From the NCBI GenBank assembly GCA_017507325.1, contig JAFWBD010000018.1, positions 1-36,997 of the forward strand: 36,997 nt of DNA, given 5' to 3'. Of this stretch, positions 26,773 to 34,340 are shown piece after piece. The notes beneath the pieces were generated by a model. That model had not been told where the DNA came from, searched no databases, and worked only from the letters and a program-made list of their open reading frames with translations. Numbering within the stretch: position 1 is the first letter of the stretch; every line of letters begins with the position of its first letter. A program made the position numbers and the translations under genes. The DNA is from Clostridia bacterium. Lineage in GTDB: Bacteria; Bacillota; Clostridia; Oscillospirales; SIG627.

Positions 26773-27684
26773 ATGAAGCATTTCGATCCCCGTCGGGGAA
26801 CCTGCGTTGCTCTGGGGAATTTTGACGGGATCCACATCGGTCACGAAAGGATCATCCGCAGCTGCGTGGAAGCGGCGCGGGAAAGCGGCTCTCTCTCGGT
26901 GGTGTGGAGCTTCCGCCGTCACCCTCAGCACATCCTCAAGGGGAATTTTTCCACGGGCAACATCATTTCTCCCTCCGATAAGGAGGAGATCTGCCGCTCT
27001 CTGGGAGCCGATCTTCTCTTTTTGGAGGATTTTGAAACGGTGCGCGATCTTTCTCCCGAGGCCTTTTGCCAAAAGATCCTGCTTGAAAAGCTCAACGCCA
27101 AAACCGTGTTTTGCGGCTTCAATTTCCGCTTCGGCAAAAACGGAGCGGGGGACGCTAATTTTCTGCGGGATTATTTGCGCGCCCACGGAGCGGAGGCGGT
27201 GGTGGCCGATCCCGTTTGTCTGGATGGGGATACCGTTTCCTCCTCCCGCATCCGCAATCTGCTCTCCGAGGGCTCCGTTCGGGCGGCAGGCCGCCTTTTG
27301 GGCAGGCCCTATTCCATTTGCTTCCCCGTTTTGCACGGAAAGCACCTGGGCACCCGAATCGGCTTTCCCACCTTAAACCAAGCCTTTCCCGAGGAATACG
27401 TGGTGCCCCGCCGCGGGGTTTACGCCGTGCGGATGCTGCTTGATGGCAAGGCCTATCCCGGCGTTTGCAACGTGGGCATTCGTCCCACGGTGGATGAAAA
27501 CGGCGCCGTTCTGGCGGAAACCCACCTGTTCGATTTTTCCGCCGATCTCTACGGCCGAAGAGTTCGGGTGGAATTTTTTGAATTTCTTCGCCCCGAAAAG
27601 CGCTTTTCCTCCTTGGAGGAATTGTGCGCTCAGATCCAAAGAGACCGAAAAGCCGCCGAGCTGTATTGGGAGGAAAACCAATGA
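26773..27684 (+). CDS. ribF: Bifunctional riboflavin kinase / FAD synthetase
   Basis: 303 residues. The N-terminal FAD synthetase domain has GNFDGIHIGHERII (the HxGH nucleotidyl-transferase motif) and SSSRIRNLLSEGSV (the ISSSxIR-type motif). The C-terminal flavokinase domain has GTRIGFPTLN and the RPTVDENG/LAETHLFDFSADLYGR region. It makes FMN and then FAD from riboflavin. It follows the cyclophilin by 16 nt and overlaps the next gene by four nt. Confidence 0.96.
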   Translation: MKHFDPRRGTCVALGNFDGIHIGHERIIRSCVEAARESGSLSVVWSFRRHPQHILKGNFSTGNIISPSDKEEICRSLGADLLFLEDFETVRDLSPEAFCQKILLEKLNAKTVFCGFNFRFGKNGAGDANFLRDYLRAHGAEAVVADPVCLDGDTVSSSRIRNLLSEGSVRAAGRLLGRPYSICFPVLHGKHLGTRIGFPTLNQAFPEEYVVPRRGVYAVRMLLDGKAYPGVCNVGIRPTVDENGAVLAETHLFDFSADLYGRRVRVEFFEFLRPEKRFSSLEELCAQIQRDRKAAELYWEENQ

Positions 27685-29363
27685 AAAAAAGGCTTTTGCC
27701 CTTTCTCTCCGCTTTTCTTGCGGCAGTACTGCTACTGCCGCCTTTTCTTGTGCGCGCCGAAGAAGAAGCACCGCAAACGGCAAGCGCCGCGGCGGCGGTC
27801 ATCAATTTGGAGACCGATGGGGTTCTGTATGAAAAAAACATCGGCGAGCGCATTGCCCCCGCCTCCTTTGTCAAGCTGATGACGGCTCTCTTATCCTATG
27901 AATACCGCGAGAAAAACGGCAACGTTTCCGTTACCGTGACCGAGGAGATGCTCTCGGGCTCGGGCGGCACCAAAATGGATCTCAAGGTGGGGGAGACCCT
28001 GCCCTTCGATTCCCTTTTGGCGGGGCTTGTGATCCGCAACGCCAACGACGCCGCTTTGGTTTTGGCCTCCACCGTGGGGGGGAACGTGGCCGCCTTCGTG
28101 GAGATGATGAATGCCCGCGCCGCCGAGCTGGGGATGACCAAAACCTATTACGAAAACCCCACGGGGATCGATTCCACCCTCGGCGCTACCACCCTTTCGG
28201 ATACCGCCATTCTCTGCAAGGCGGTCTACCGCACCAATTCCTTTACCGTTCTGGCGGAGCAGGCCGAGGTCAAAATTCCCGCCACCAACAAAAGCCCCGA
28301 GCGGAAAATGACCAATCAAAACGCACTGATCCCCTTTTCCTACGTCACGGATTATCATCTGAAAAACGTCCGCGGTATGACCGCAGGCTATACCGGCGCC
28401 GCAGGGCATTGTCTGGCCGCCGTGCGCCAAAAGGGAAATTGCACCACGCTGGTGCTCATCAGCGGCGGCGTGGACCGAAGCGAGGCCAAAAACGGCTCGG
28501 ATATCACCAGCTATCGGGACGCCAAGACCCTTCTGGAATGGGCGGAGGAGAATTTTTCACTGCGTACCGTGGTAAAAAAAGGCCAGGTCATTCGGGAAAT
28601 GCCCGTGCGGCTGGGCGACGGCGTGGATCACATCATTTTAACGTCGGGTGAGGAGATCACCCTCCTGCTTCCCGCCTCCTTTTCCGAATCGGAGGATCTT
28701 TTGCTCGTTCCCCACCCCGAAAGGGAGGTTTTCACCGCCCCCCTGCTGGAGGGAGATCTCTTGGGCACCATGGAGATCCTGCTTCGGGGAGAAAAGGTCG
28801 CTGAGGTGCCCTTGGTGGCGCAGGCCAGCGTGAATCTGTCGGGCTGGCTGGTTCTTCGGGATGCGGTGGGAAGCTTCTTTTCCGCAGGCCCCGCCAAGGT
28901 CATTCTGATTCTGGCCCTTTCGGCGGCCGTTTTGTACGTGGTGATTCTGGTGGGCACGGTATGGCTCCAATATCTCCGCGAGAATCGGGAGCGGCGGGAG
29001 GCGCTGGCGGAAATGAACCGTCAGGAGAATCAGCGGCTGAAGCTCGTCCGTCTGAAGGAAAAGGAAGAAAACCGCGCCAGGCTTCGCCGTGTTCACGGTG
29101 CCTTCCGCGAGGGCTTCCGCGTCCTCTCGGGGGATACCCTGGAGCCGAGCGAGGCAGAGCTCCCGCCGAGCTCCGCAAAGCCTCTTACCAAAAAGGAGGG
29201 CAAGGCCGTGGCCAAGCTCCCCTCCAAATACAAAAAGGAAAACCGCCCCGAAAGGGGTTCTGCGGCGAGAAAAAGCCCTGCCGCAGGAACGGAGAAGAGC
29301 CGCCCCTTGCCGAGATACGGGGAAAAACGAAACGAACCCAATCCCCCGCGCCGTCCGAGATAA
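27681..29363 (+). CDS. D-alanyl-D-alanine carboxypeptidase-like protein (S11) with altered motifs and cytoplasmic tail
   Basis: 560 residues. A signal peptide or N-terminal helix precedes the S11 domain. The first active-site motif S62-x-x-K65 is present. The second (SxN) reads N120-A-N122, so its Ser is missing, and the third (KTG) reads T234-A-G236, so the conserved Lys is missing. After a PBP5-type beta domain a transmembrane helix follows (about 405-429), then a 130-residue tail rich in Arg, Lys, Pro and Glu, which would lie inside the cell. The usual DacF ends in an amphipathic helix instead. Activity is uncertain; it may bind peptidoglycan peptides or signal. The ATG overlaps the ribF stop. 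Confidence 0.85.
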   Translation: MKKRLLPFLSAFLAAVLLLPPFLVRAEEEAPQTASAAAAVINLETDGVLYEKNIGERIAPASFVKLMTALLSYEYREKNGNVSVTVTEEMLSGSGGTKMDLKVGETLPFDSLLAGLVIRNANDAALVLASTVGGNVAAFVEMMNARAAELGMTKTYYENPTGIDSTLGATTLSDTAILCKAVYRTNSFTVLAEQAEVKIPATNKSPERKMTNQNALIPFSYVTDYHLKNVRGMTAGYTGAAGHCLAAVRQKGNCTTLVLISGGVDRSEAKNGSDITSYRDAKTLLEWAEENFSLRTVVKKGQVIREMPVRLGDGVDHIILTSGEEITLLLPASFSESEDLLLVPHPEREVFTAPLLEGDLLGTMEILLRGEKVAEVPLVAQASVNLSGWLVLRDAVGSFFSAGPAKVILILALSAAVLYVVILVGTVWLQYLRENRERREALAEMNRQENQRLKLVRLKEKEENRARLRRVHGAFREGFRVLSGDTLEPSEAELPPSSAKPLTKKEGKAVAKLPSKYKKENRPERGSAARKSPAAGTEKSRPLPRYGEKRNEPNPPRRPR

Positions 29364-29377
29364 GCCCTTGTGAACGG

Positions 29378-29418
29378 AAAATACCGCCCCCTGCCAAAAG
29401 CAGGAAGCGGTATTTTTT
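29378..29418. terminator. Bidirectional terminator between the ribF operon and the dehydrogenase operon
   Basis: AAATACCGC / GCGGTATTT outer stem with an inner CCTGC / GCAGG stem and loop, followed by a T-run to 29418; the A-run on the other side serves the minus strand. The two operons converge here. Confidence 0.9.
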
Positions 29419-29450
29419 GATTCTGTTCTTTTTGTTCTTTTCCCTCGGGA

Positions 29451-30620
29451 TCAGTAGCTGTCGGTGGTATCGGTCACACGGACGGCCACCTCGCCCTTGA
29501 TGCGGGACACTGCGCGGTGCTCGTTCAGCGCCTTCAGATACAAGGCCTCATCCACGGGCAATTCCACCTTGGCGCCGCCGTTCCAGCCGGAATATTCAAT
29601 GGCGTTCATCAATTCCACCCCGGAAATGCCCTCTTTTCCGTCCACAAACAAGGGCTCCTTGCCCAAAATGGCCGCGGTGAAATTGTTGATGATTCCCGCG
29701 TGCTTGGGATATTTTCCGTCGGTCTCCACCTCAGTCACGGTCACGGTGGGCTTTTTGTAGGCATCCTTGGAGGAGGTCAGCTGAACGTAGCTGTCCACCT
29801 CGTTTTGATAATAGAGGAGCTTATTGCCCTCGCACAGAAGCTTTCCGCCCGTGCCGGAGATCTCCAGGCGGTTGGTGCCGGGGGCCTCGCCCGTGGTGGT
29901 AATGAACACGCCCGTTGCGCCGTTTTCGTATTCGAAATAGGCGGTGACCTCATCCTCCACCTCAACGTCGTGCCAATGGCCGTATTTGCAGAAGCCGTTG
30001 ACCGATTTGGGCATCATTCCCACGATCCACTGCACCAGATCCAGCTGATGGGGTGCCTGGTTGATGAGAACGCCGCCGCCCTCTCCCGCCCAGGTGGCTC
30101 GCCACTGACCGCCGTCGTAATAATCCTGCGCACGGAACCAGTTGGTGATGATCCAGTTCACTCTCTGAATGCGGCCGATGGCACCCTCTCGGATCATTTC
30201 CCGCATTTTGCGGTACACGCAGTTGGTTCTCTGGTTAAACATCATACCGAAGAGCGCATCCGCTTTTTCCGCCGCGGCGTTCATTTCCTTGACCTGTGCC
30301 GCATAGACCCCCGCAGGCTTCTCGCAAAGGACGTGAATGCCGCGCTTTAAGCATTCCATCACCATTTCGGGGTGGCTGTAATGGGGCACCTCCACCAAAA
30401 CCGCATCGCAAAGGCCGCTATCGAGCATTTCCTGATAATCGGTAAAATACACGGCGGCGGTGTTGGTGGTTTTTTCCTTCATAATTTCAATTTTTTGGGG
30501 GTTGATATCGCACATGGCGGTGACCACAGCGTTCTCGGCCTTCCCCTTGTCGAAGATCGACCAATTGTAGGTACTCCCTTGGTTTCCCAGACCGATAATT
30601 CCGTAACGAACCGTTTTCAT
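29451..30620 (-). CDS. Gfo/Idh/MocA family NAD(P)-dependent oxidoreductase
   Basis: About 389 residues. The N-terminal Rossmann fold has GIIGLGNQGS and the signature CEKPAG with the catalytic Lys. The C-terminal half has GGVLINQAPHQLDLVQW with the substrate His and Asp. Family members oxidise a sugar, inositol or glycoside hydroxyl to a keto group. Three starts are possible within 6 nt (TTG 30626, ATG 30623, ATG 30620); AGGAG spacing favours 30620 or 30623. The ATG at 30623 overlaps the upstream stop, coupling the gene to two TIM-barrel isomerases. The sugar is unknown. Confidence 0.93.
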   Translation of the reverse strand: MKTVRYGIIGLGNQGSTYNWSIFDKGKAENAVVTAMCDINPQKIEIMKEKTTNTAAVYFTDYQEMLDSGLCDAVLVEVPHYSHPEMVMECLKRGIHVLCEKPAGVYAAQVKEMNAAAEKADALFGMMFNQRTNCVYRKMREMIREGAIGRIQRVNWIITNWFRAQDYYDGGQWRATWAGEGGGVLINQAPHQLDLVQWIVGMMPKSVNGFCKYGHWHDVEVEDEVTAYFEYENGATGVFITTTGEAPGTNRLEISGTGGKLLCEGNKLLYYQNEVDSYVQLTSSKDAYKKPTVTVTEVETDGKYPKHAGIINNFTAAILGKEPLFVDGKEGISGVELMNAIEYSGWNGGAKVELPVDEALYLKALNEHRAVSRIKGEVAVRVTDTTDSY

Positions 30621-30622
30621 CA

Positions 30623-31396
30623 TCAAAGCTCCTTTTGAATGTATTCAATGCTGCGGCGAACCTGCCCGAAGGGATCGGGATAAAACACCGCGTTGTCCTG
30701 CTCGACCAAAAAGTATTCTGTGCCGCATTCCTTCATTTTTGCCGTGATCTTGGGGAAATTCAGGCTTCCGTCCCCCACGGGAGCAAAAATGGGAACGATC
30801 TTTCTCGTTTCGGGATCCTTCGGGTTGATGCCCACGGTATAATCCTTCAAGTGAACGCAGCGGATCCTGCCGCGAAGGCGATCCAAAAAGGACACCACGT
30901 CCTCACCGCCGTTCTGCACCCAATAGGTATCAAGCGTAAAATTGATGTGGGGTGCCTCGATCAAGCGATCGAAATAGGTCTTGCCGTCGATCTTGATGAA
31001 TTCCTTCTGATGGTTGTGATAGAAGAAGGAAAAGCCCGCCTCGGCCATCTTCTCTGCCGCCTTTTCCATTTTTTCAACGGCCTCCAGACAAAGCGCTTTT
31101 TCATCCACAAGGTGATACGGAACCATACCGAGACCGATGTTGCGGCAGCCGAAGAGGGCGTGCTCCTCCATCAGCCGCTCCGTATCGTTCACGATCCGAT
31201 CGTAGGGAACGTGGGTCAAAACCACGGGAAGACCCGAGGCCTCGGAGACCCGACGGATCCACTCGGCGTCGAATTCCGCGCCCGAATATTGGAGGTAGGA
31301 ATACCCCATCTCCTTCAGCTGCAAGGCCGTTTGGAGAAAATCCTCCTCGGTTTGGATCTTGGTTCTCAGCGAAAATAAGTTCAAGCCTGCCTTCAT
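30623..31396 (-). CDS. TIM-barrel sugar (phosphate) isomerase/epimerase, copy 1
   Basis: 257 residues of the AP-endonuclease-2/IolE-like fold. Likely metal ligands stand at the usual places: Glu in YHNHQKEF, Asp in FTLDTYWV, His in CVHLKDY and Glu in FLVEQDN. Such enzymes isomerise, epimerise or dehydrate sugars, often after a Gfo/Idh/MocA oxidation. It is coupled to the dehydrogenase downstream and to the second isomerase upstream by four-nt overlaps. Confidence 0.9.
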   Translation of the reverse strand: MKAGLNLFSLRTKIQTEEDFLQTALQLKEMGYSYLQYSGAEFDAEWIRRVSEASGLPVVLTHVPYDRIVNDTERLMEEHALFGCRNIGLGMVPYHLVDEKALCLEAVEKMEKAAEKMAEAGFSFFYHNHQKEFIKIDGKTYFDRLIEAPHINFTLDTYWVQNGGEDVVSFLDRLRGRIRCVHLKDYTVGINPKDPETRKIVPIFAPVGDGSLNFPKITAKMKECGTEYFLVEQDNAVFYPDPFGQVRRSIEYIQKEL

Positions 31397-32244
31397 TTTA
31401 CAAATCCCTCCTCAATTTCGCGGTAGCCCGCTTCTTTCAATACGTTTTTCAATGCCCGCACCGCCGCATCGAAGGCCTCCTCATTGGAGGAAAAGCGGTA
31501 GCGGTTTTTCAGTTCGGTGGAATCGATCCCCGCATAGCCGTCAAACACGGCAAGATGCGGCTCCAGAGTCAGGGTCACGTTCCTGTCGGCGTCGATCCTT
31601 CGAACCAATTCGGGAATGTTGCCGTCTCCCAGACCTGCGGGAACGATCTCTTCTGTTTCCCGCAAAGCGTCCTTGATGTGAAAATAGCGGCAACGGCTGT
31701 GCAGTGCGGGAAGGGTGTTCTCGCTTTTTTCTCCCACCTGAACGAAGTTTGCGGGGTCATACACGAATTCCAGCCCCGGCACCCGATCCATCAGGCGCTG
31801 TACCCGAACGAGGGTGTCCCCGAAGATTTCCTTTTCGTTTTCGTGGTACAGGGTGCATCCCTCGCGGGCGGCCAGCTCCACCAGTCGCGAAAGATGGGCG
31901 ATCACGGTCTCTTCCTTGTCGTAGGCCTCAAAAAAGCTGAAAACGCGGATGCGAGGGGTGCCGAAGATCCTCGCCAGGCGGCAAAGATGCAAAAGGTTTT
32001 TCTCCTGACGGGGGAAATCCTCCGTTTTGGCCTTTCCCACGGGTGATCCGAGGGCCCACACCTTTTTGCCGGCCTTCTCCAGACGGCGGGCATATTCCCG
32101 CGCCCGCTCCTCGGTGATATCCAGAATGTTATCCCCATCCAGTCCGCGAAGCTCGATATAGGGGATGCGGTTTCTCTCCAGGGCCCGAAGCTGTCCCTCG
32201 AAGTCCCCTGCCGCTTCATCCGCAAACGCAGAAAGTCTGATCAT
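31393..32244 (-). CDS. TIM-barrel sugar (phosphate) isomerase/epimerase, copy 2
   Basis: 283 residues, the same fold but clearly diverged from copy 1. Candidate metal ligands are Glu in YHENEKEI, Asp in VYDPANF, His in YFHIKDA and Glu in TLEPHL. The start MIRLSAFADEAA (32244) follows AAAAGGA; the frame extends 11 residues upstream without support. As first gene of the operon it lies about 45 nt downstream of the predicted transcript start. Two different isomerases beside one dehydrogenase suggest a multi-step keto-sugar route. Confidence 0.88.
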   Translation of the reverse strand: MIRLSAFADEAAGDFEGQLRALERNRIPYIELRGLDGDNILDITEERAREYARRLEKAGKKVWALGSPVGKAKTEDFPRQEKNLLHLCRLARIFGTPRIRVFSFFEAYDKEETVIAHLSRLVELAAREGCTLYHENEKEIFGDTLVRVQRLMDRVPGLEFVYDPANFVQVGEKSENTLPALHSRCRYFHIKDALRETEEIVPAGLGDGNIPELVRRIDADRNVTLTLEPHLAVFDGYAGIDSTELKNRYRFSSNEEAFDAAVRALKNVLKEAGYREIEEGFVK

Positions 32245-32265
32245 AGCGTCCTTTTGGAATCCTCC

Positions 32266-32294
32266 TTGACACGTCATTGGTTCTGTGCTACAAT
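32266..32294 (+). promoter_or_regulatory. Promoter of the AraC-type regulator gene
   Basis: Perfect TTGACA (32266-32271), 17-nt spacer, TACAAT (32289-32294). The transcript would start near 32301, giving a leader of about 65 nt that contains the inverted repeats at 32324-32368. Its -10 box lies one base from the -10 box of the oppositely directed isomerase promoter. Confidence 0.85.
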
Positions 32295-32295
32295 G

Positions 32296-32324
32296 ATTAT
32301 AGCATTTTCTAAGCCAAAAGAAAG
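32296..32324 (-). promoter_or_regulatory. Activator-dependent promoter of the isomerase-dehydrogenase operon
   Basis: On the minus strand an extended -10, TGCTATAAT (TATAAT at 32296-32301), has only a poor -35 (CTTTCT, 32319-32324). The missing -35 and the repeats starting directly upstream at 32328 (about -39 to -66) fit activation by an AraC-type protein. Confidence 0.7.
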
Positions 32325-32368
32325 GGATAATCTTATGGTTTATCCCATAAGATTAGCACAATCTTATG
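32324..32368. promoter_or_regulatory. Nested inverted repeats, likely operator and/or RNA switch of the AraC regulator
   Basis: TAATCTTATGG (32328-32338) and CCATAAGATTA (32345-32355) form a perfect 11-bp inverted repeat with a 6-nt spacer. GGGATAA (32324-32330) and TTATCCC (32340-32346) form a second, overlapping one. A third AATCTTATG copy at 32360-32368 includes the ATG of the regulator gene and can pair with the middle arm (9 bp, 5-nt loop) instead of the first arm. Confidence 0.78.
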
Positions 32369-33112
32369 ACATGTGATTTGAATCTTCTCATCGTTCGGAA
32401 CCAAAAGGACGCTTTTCCCGCATCCCTCAACACCCAAAGGCTCCGCTACACGGAATTGACTCTTCTGACCAAAGGCTCCTTGGAGTACCAATCGGGAGAT
32501 CGAAAGCTTACCATGGAGCCGGGTGACGTTCTGTTTTTAAAAACGGGCTCCCCGCGCTTCCGTCGGGAGGGCACGGTGCGAAGCGATTACGTCAGCTTCA
32601 ATTTTCAGTGGGACGATTCGGTGGATCTGCCTCCCCTAATCCGCGGCGGCATCACGGGGGAGATCCGCTGTCTTTTGGCGGCGCTGGATCATATGGAGGA
32701 AAAAGCTCCCTTGTCGGAAAGCGCCGATCGGATCAAGCATCTGATCCTTCTGATCTTAAAAAGCCTGGAGGCCGATCTGGAACGGGGCCGTCGGCACCCC
32801 TTGGTGCAGAAGATCACCGCCTATCTTCACAGCCGCTTTCCCGACCGCGTTACCTTGGCGGAGGTGGCGGAGCACTGCTTTTTCTCCCCCGTATACTGCG
32901 ATTCGGTATTCAAGCGGGAAACGGGGCGTTCCATTATCGATTATATGATCCACTACCGCTTGGAGGAGGCTCGCCGCCTTTTGATGCAGGGCAACCATTC
33001 CGTCTCTCAGATTGCGGAGATGACGGGCTTTTCCGATGCCAATTATTTTTCCCGTCTCTTCAAGAAAAAAACGGGGGTCACCCCCCTGGCCTACCGTCGA
33101 AGCTTTCTTTAA
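32366..33112 (+). CDS. AraC family transcriptional regulator
   Basis: 248 residues. The N-terminal part (about 1-110) is a cupin-like sensor with the typical KGSLEYQSGDRKLTMEPGDVLFLKTGSP. The C-terminal part has the two AraC helix-turn-helix units (VTLAEVAEHCFFSPVYCDSVFKRETG and HSVSQIAEMTGFSDANYFSRLFKKKTGVTP). It is divergent from the dehydrogenase/isomerase operon and surely its activator, with the sugar substrate as probable signal. There is no Shine-Dalgarno before ATG 32366; the start codon lies inside the third AATCTTATG arm. A start further in cannot be excluded. Confidence 0.92.
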   Translation: MTCDLNLLIVRNQKDAFPASLNTQRLRYTELTLLTKGSLEYQSGDRKLTMEPGDVLFLKTGSPRFRREGTVRSDYVSFNFQWDDSVDLPPLIRGGITGEIRCLLAALDHMEEKAPLSESADRIKHLILLILKSLEADLERGRRHPLVQKITAYLHSRFPDRVTLAEVAEHCFFSPVYCDSVFKRETGRSIIDYMIHYRLEEARRLLMQGNHSVSQIAEMTGFSDANYFSRLFKKKTGVTPLAYRRSFL

Positions 33113-33119
33113 TGCCCTC

Positions 33120-33156
33120 GCCTCTCCCTTCCGCGAAAAAAGGAGAGGCTTATTTT
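33120..33156 (+). terminator. Terminator of the AraC regulator gene
   Basis: GCCTCTCC (33120-33127) pairs with GGAGAGGC (33142-33149), then TTATTTT. The right arm is shared with the terminator of the convergent gene. Confidence 0.7.
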
Positions 33157-33164
33157 ACCTCTCC
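33136..33164 (-). terminator. Terminator of the DEDDh exonuclease gene
   Basis: On the minus strand GGAGAGG (33158-33164), a 9-nt loop, and CCTCTCC (33142-33148), followed by six T (33136-33141). It uses the same 33142-33148 arm as the plus-strand terminator. Confidence 0.85.
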
Positions 33165-33170
33165 CTTCCT

Positions 33171-34181
33171 TCAAAGGACTGCCTCTTCGACCTCTTCTTC
33201 CCTTCCCGCACTCGCTTCCGTTGCCTCCGAGCGGAGACGGGCCTTGCGGCGGGCACGCTTGAGCTTTTCCTTTTTGCGAGCCGATTTTTTCTGCTCTTCA
33301 TAGTGAAGCCGTTTGGACTCATAGAAATCCGCCAGGATCTCATCCATGGGGAAGATCTCCCGCGCCACACCGATGCGATCCCGCGAGGAGCGGAACAAGC
33401 GGAAGCGGACCAGCGCCCTTTCGCCTCCCGTGCAGGTGGCAACGGAAAGATATTTGTTGGCATTCTGGGGGATCAATTCATCGGGAATGAGATACCCGTC
33501 GCAAAAGGGGCAGGAAAAGGGTGTCCCCCCCAATTCCTGCAGGGCCTCTCCACGGGTGGAAAAACGAACGGAAAGCTCCTTTTTCTCTGCGGGACGAGCC
33601 GTAATATCCCCCGCCAATCGGGGGTAATCCCGCAAGCCCCCCGCCATATCCAAATGGCGGCAGATCAGAGCGGTGCTCTTGGCGTCGCAAAGGGCATCGT
33701 GCGCCTGAAAGGGCTTTTCCCCCAAAAGGGCAATGGCATCCTCCAGCGCCATCTGGCGAAGCTCGCCCAGCTTCTGATGGGAAAACAGCACCTGCAGATC
33801 GTAAAAGGCGGGGATCCAATCCTCATCCAGCGAAAACAGCGTCAGATTGTCCTGCAGCATAGGGATATCGTCGGGTCCCCAGGTCAGAAACACAAAATCC
33901 TTCCCGCAGAACTTTTTCAGCTTTCGCACCGCCTCGGGAAAGCTGATCCCCTTTTGCACGGCGGCATTATCCAGCCCCGTGATCCTTTGCACCTTGCGGT
34001 GCATTTTGCGGTAATATTTCGGGCAGACCGTCAAGCGCAGCTCCTTTTTCATCGAAAAGCGGGAATTCATCCGCACCGCGCCGATCTGCACGATCTCCCC
34101 CACCAGATGCACGGGCTTACGCACCGTTTCCTCCGCAAAGCGGGGCTGATTCCATTCCAGATCCAATACAATATAATTCAT
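33171..34181 (-). CDS. DEDDh-type 3'-5' exonuclease (DnaQ/KapD-like)
   Basis: 336 residues. The N-terminal exonuclease domain has DLEWNQP (Asp7, Glu9), the middle Asp in FLTWGPDD, and HDALCDAKST with the catalytic His and the final Asp. This is the DEDDh set that binds two metals and removes nucleotides from 3' ends. The C-terminal third adds a possible zinc pair (CPFCDG) and a Lys/Arg-rich, then acidic, tail that may contact nucleic acid. Substrate (RNA or DNA) is not evident. It stands alone with its own promoter and terminator. Confidence 0.88.
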   Translation of the reverse strand: MNYIVLDLEWNQPRFAEETVRKPVHLVGEIVQIGAVRMNSRFSMKKELRLTVCPKYYRKMHRKVQRITGLDNAAVQKGISFPEAVRKLKKFCGKDFVFLTWGPDDIPMLQDNLTLFSLDEDWIPAFYDLQVLFSHQKLGELRQMALEDAIALLGEKPFQAHDALCDAKSTALICRHLDMAGGLRDYPRLAGDITARPAEKKELSVRFSTRGEALQELGGTPFSCPFCDGYLIPDELIPQNANKYLSVATCTGGERALVRFRLFRSSRDRIGVAREIFPMDEILADFYESKRLHYEEQKKSARKKEKLKRARRKARLRSEATEASAGREEEVEEAVL

Positions 34182-34211
34182 AAAATCCTCGTTCTTCTTT
34201 TCATCCCAAAC

Positions 34212-34240
34212 AGTTTAACGGCAAAGGGCGAAAAAGTCAA
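34212..34240 (-). promoter_or_regulatory. Promoter of the exonuclease gene
   Basis: Minus strand: TTGACT (34235-34240), 17-nt spacer, TAAACT (34212-34217), about 25 nt before the ATG at 34181. Confidence 0.7.
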
Positions 34241-34273
34241 GTAGGGCGCCCCAAAAGGCAAAAGATTTTATGC

Positions 34274-34303
34274 TTGACAAGCTTTTCTCTTCTGTTGTAA
34301 AAT
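34274..34303 (+). promoter_or_regulatory. Promoter of the PHP-acyltransferase-amidohydrolase operon
   Basis: Perfect TTGACA (34274-34279), 18-nt spacer, TAAAAT (34298-34303), about 30 nt before the PHP start codon. Confidence 0.8.
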
Positions 34304-34340
34304 GGGCTCGTATCATTTACCGCTTTTCGGGAGGTTTTTT

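Noticed and set aside
34241..34260. Palindrome AGGGCGCCCC between the exonuclease and PHP promoters as an operator
   Set aside because: It is short and single, and chance is likely in this base composition; no second copy was seen.
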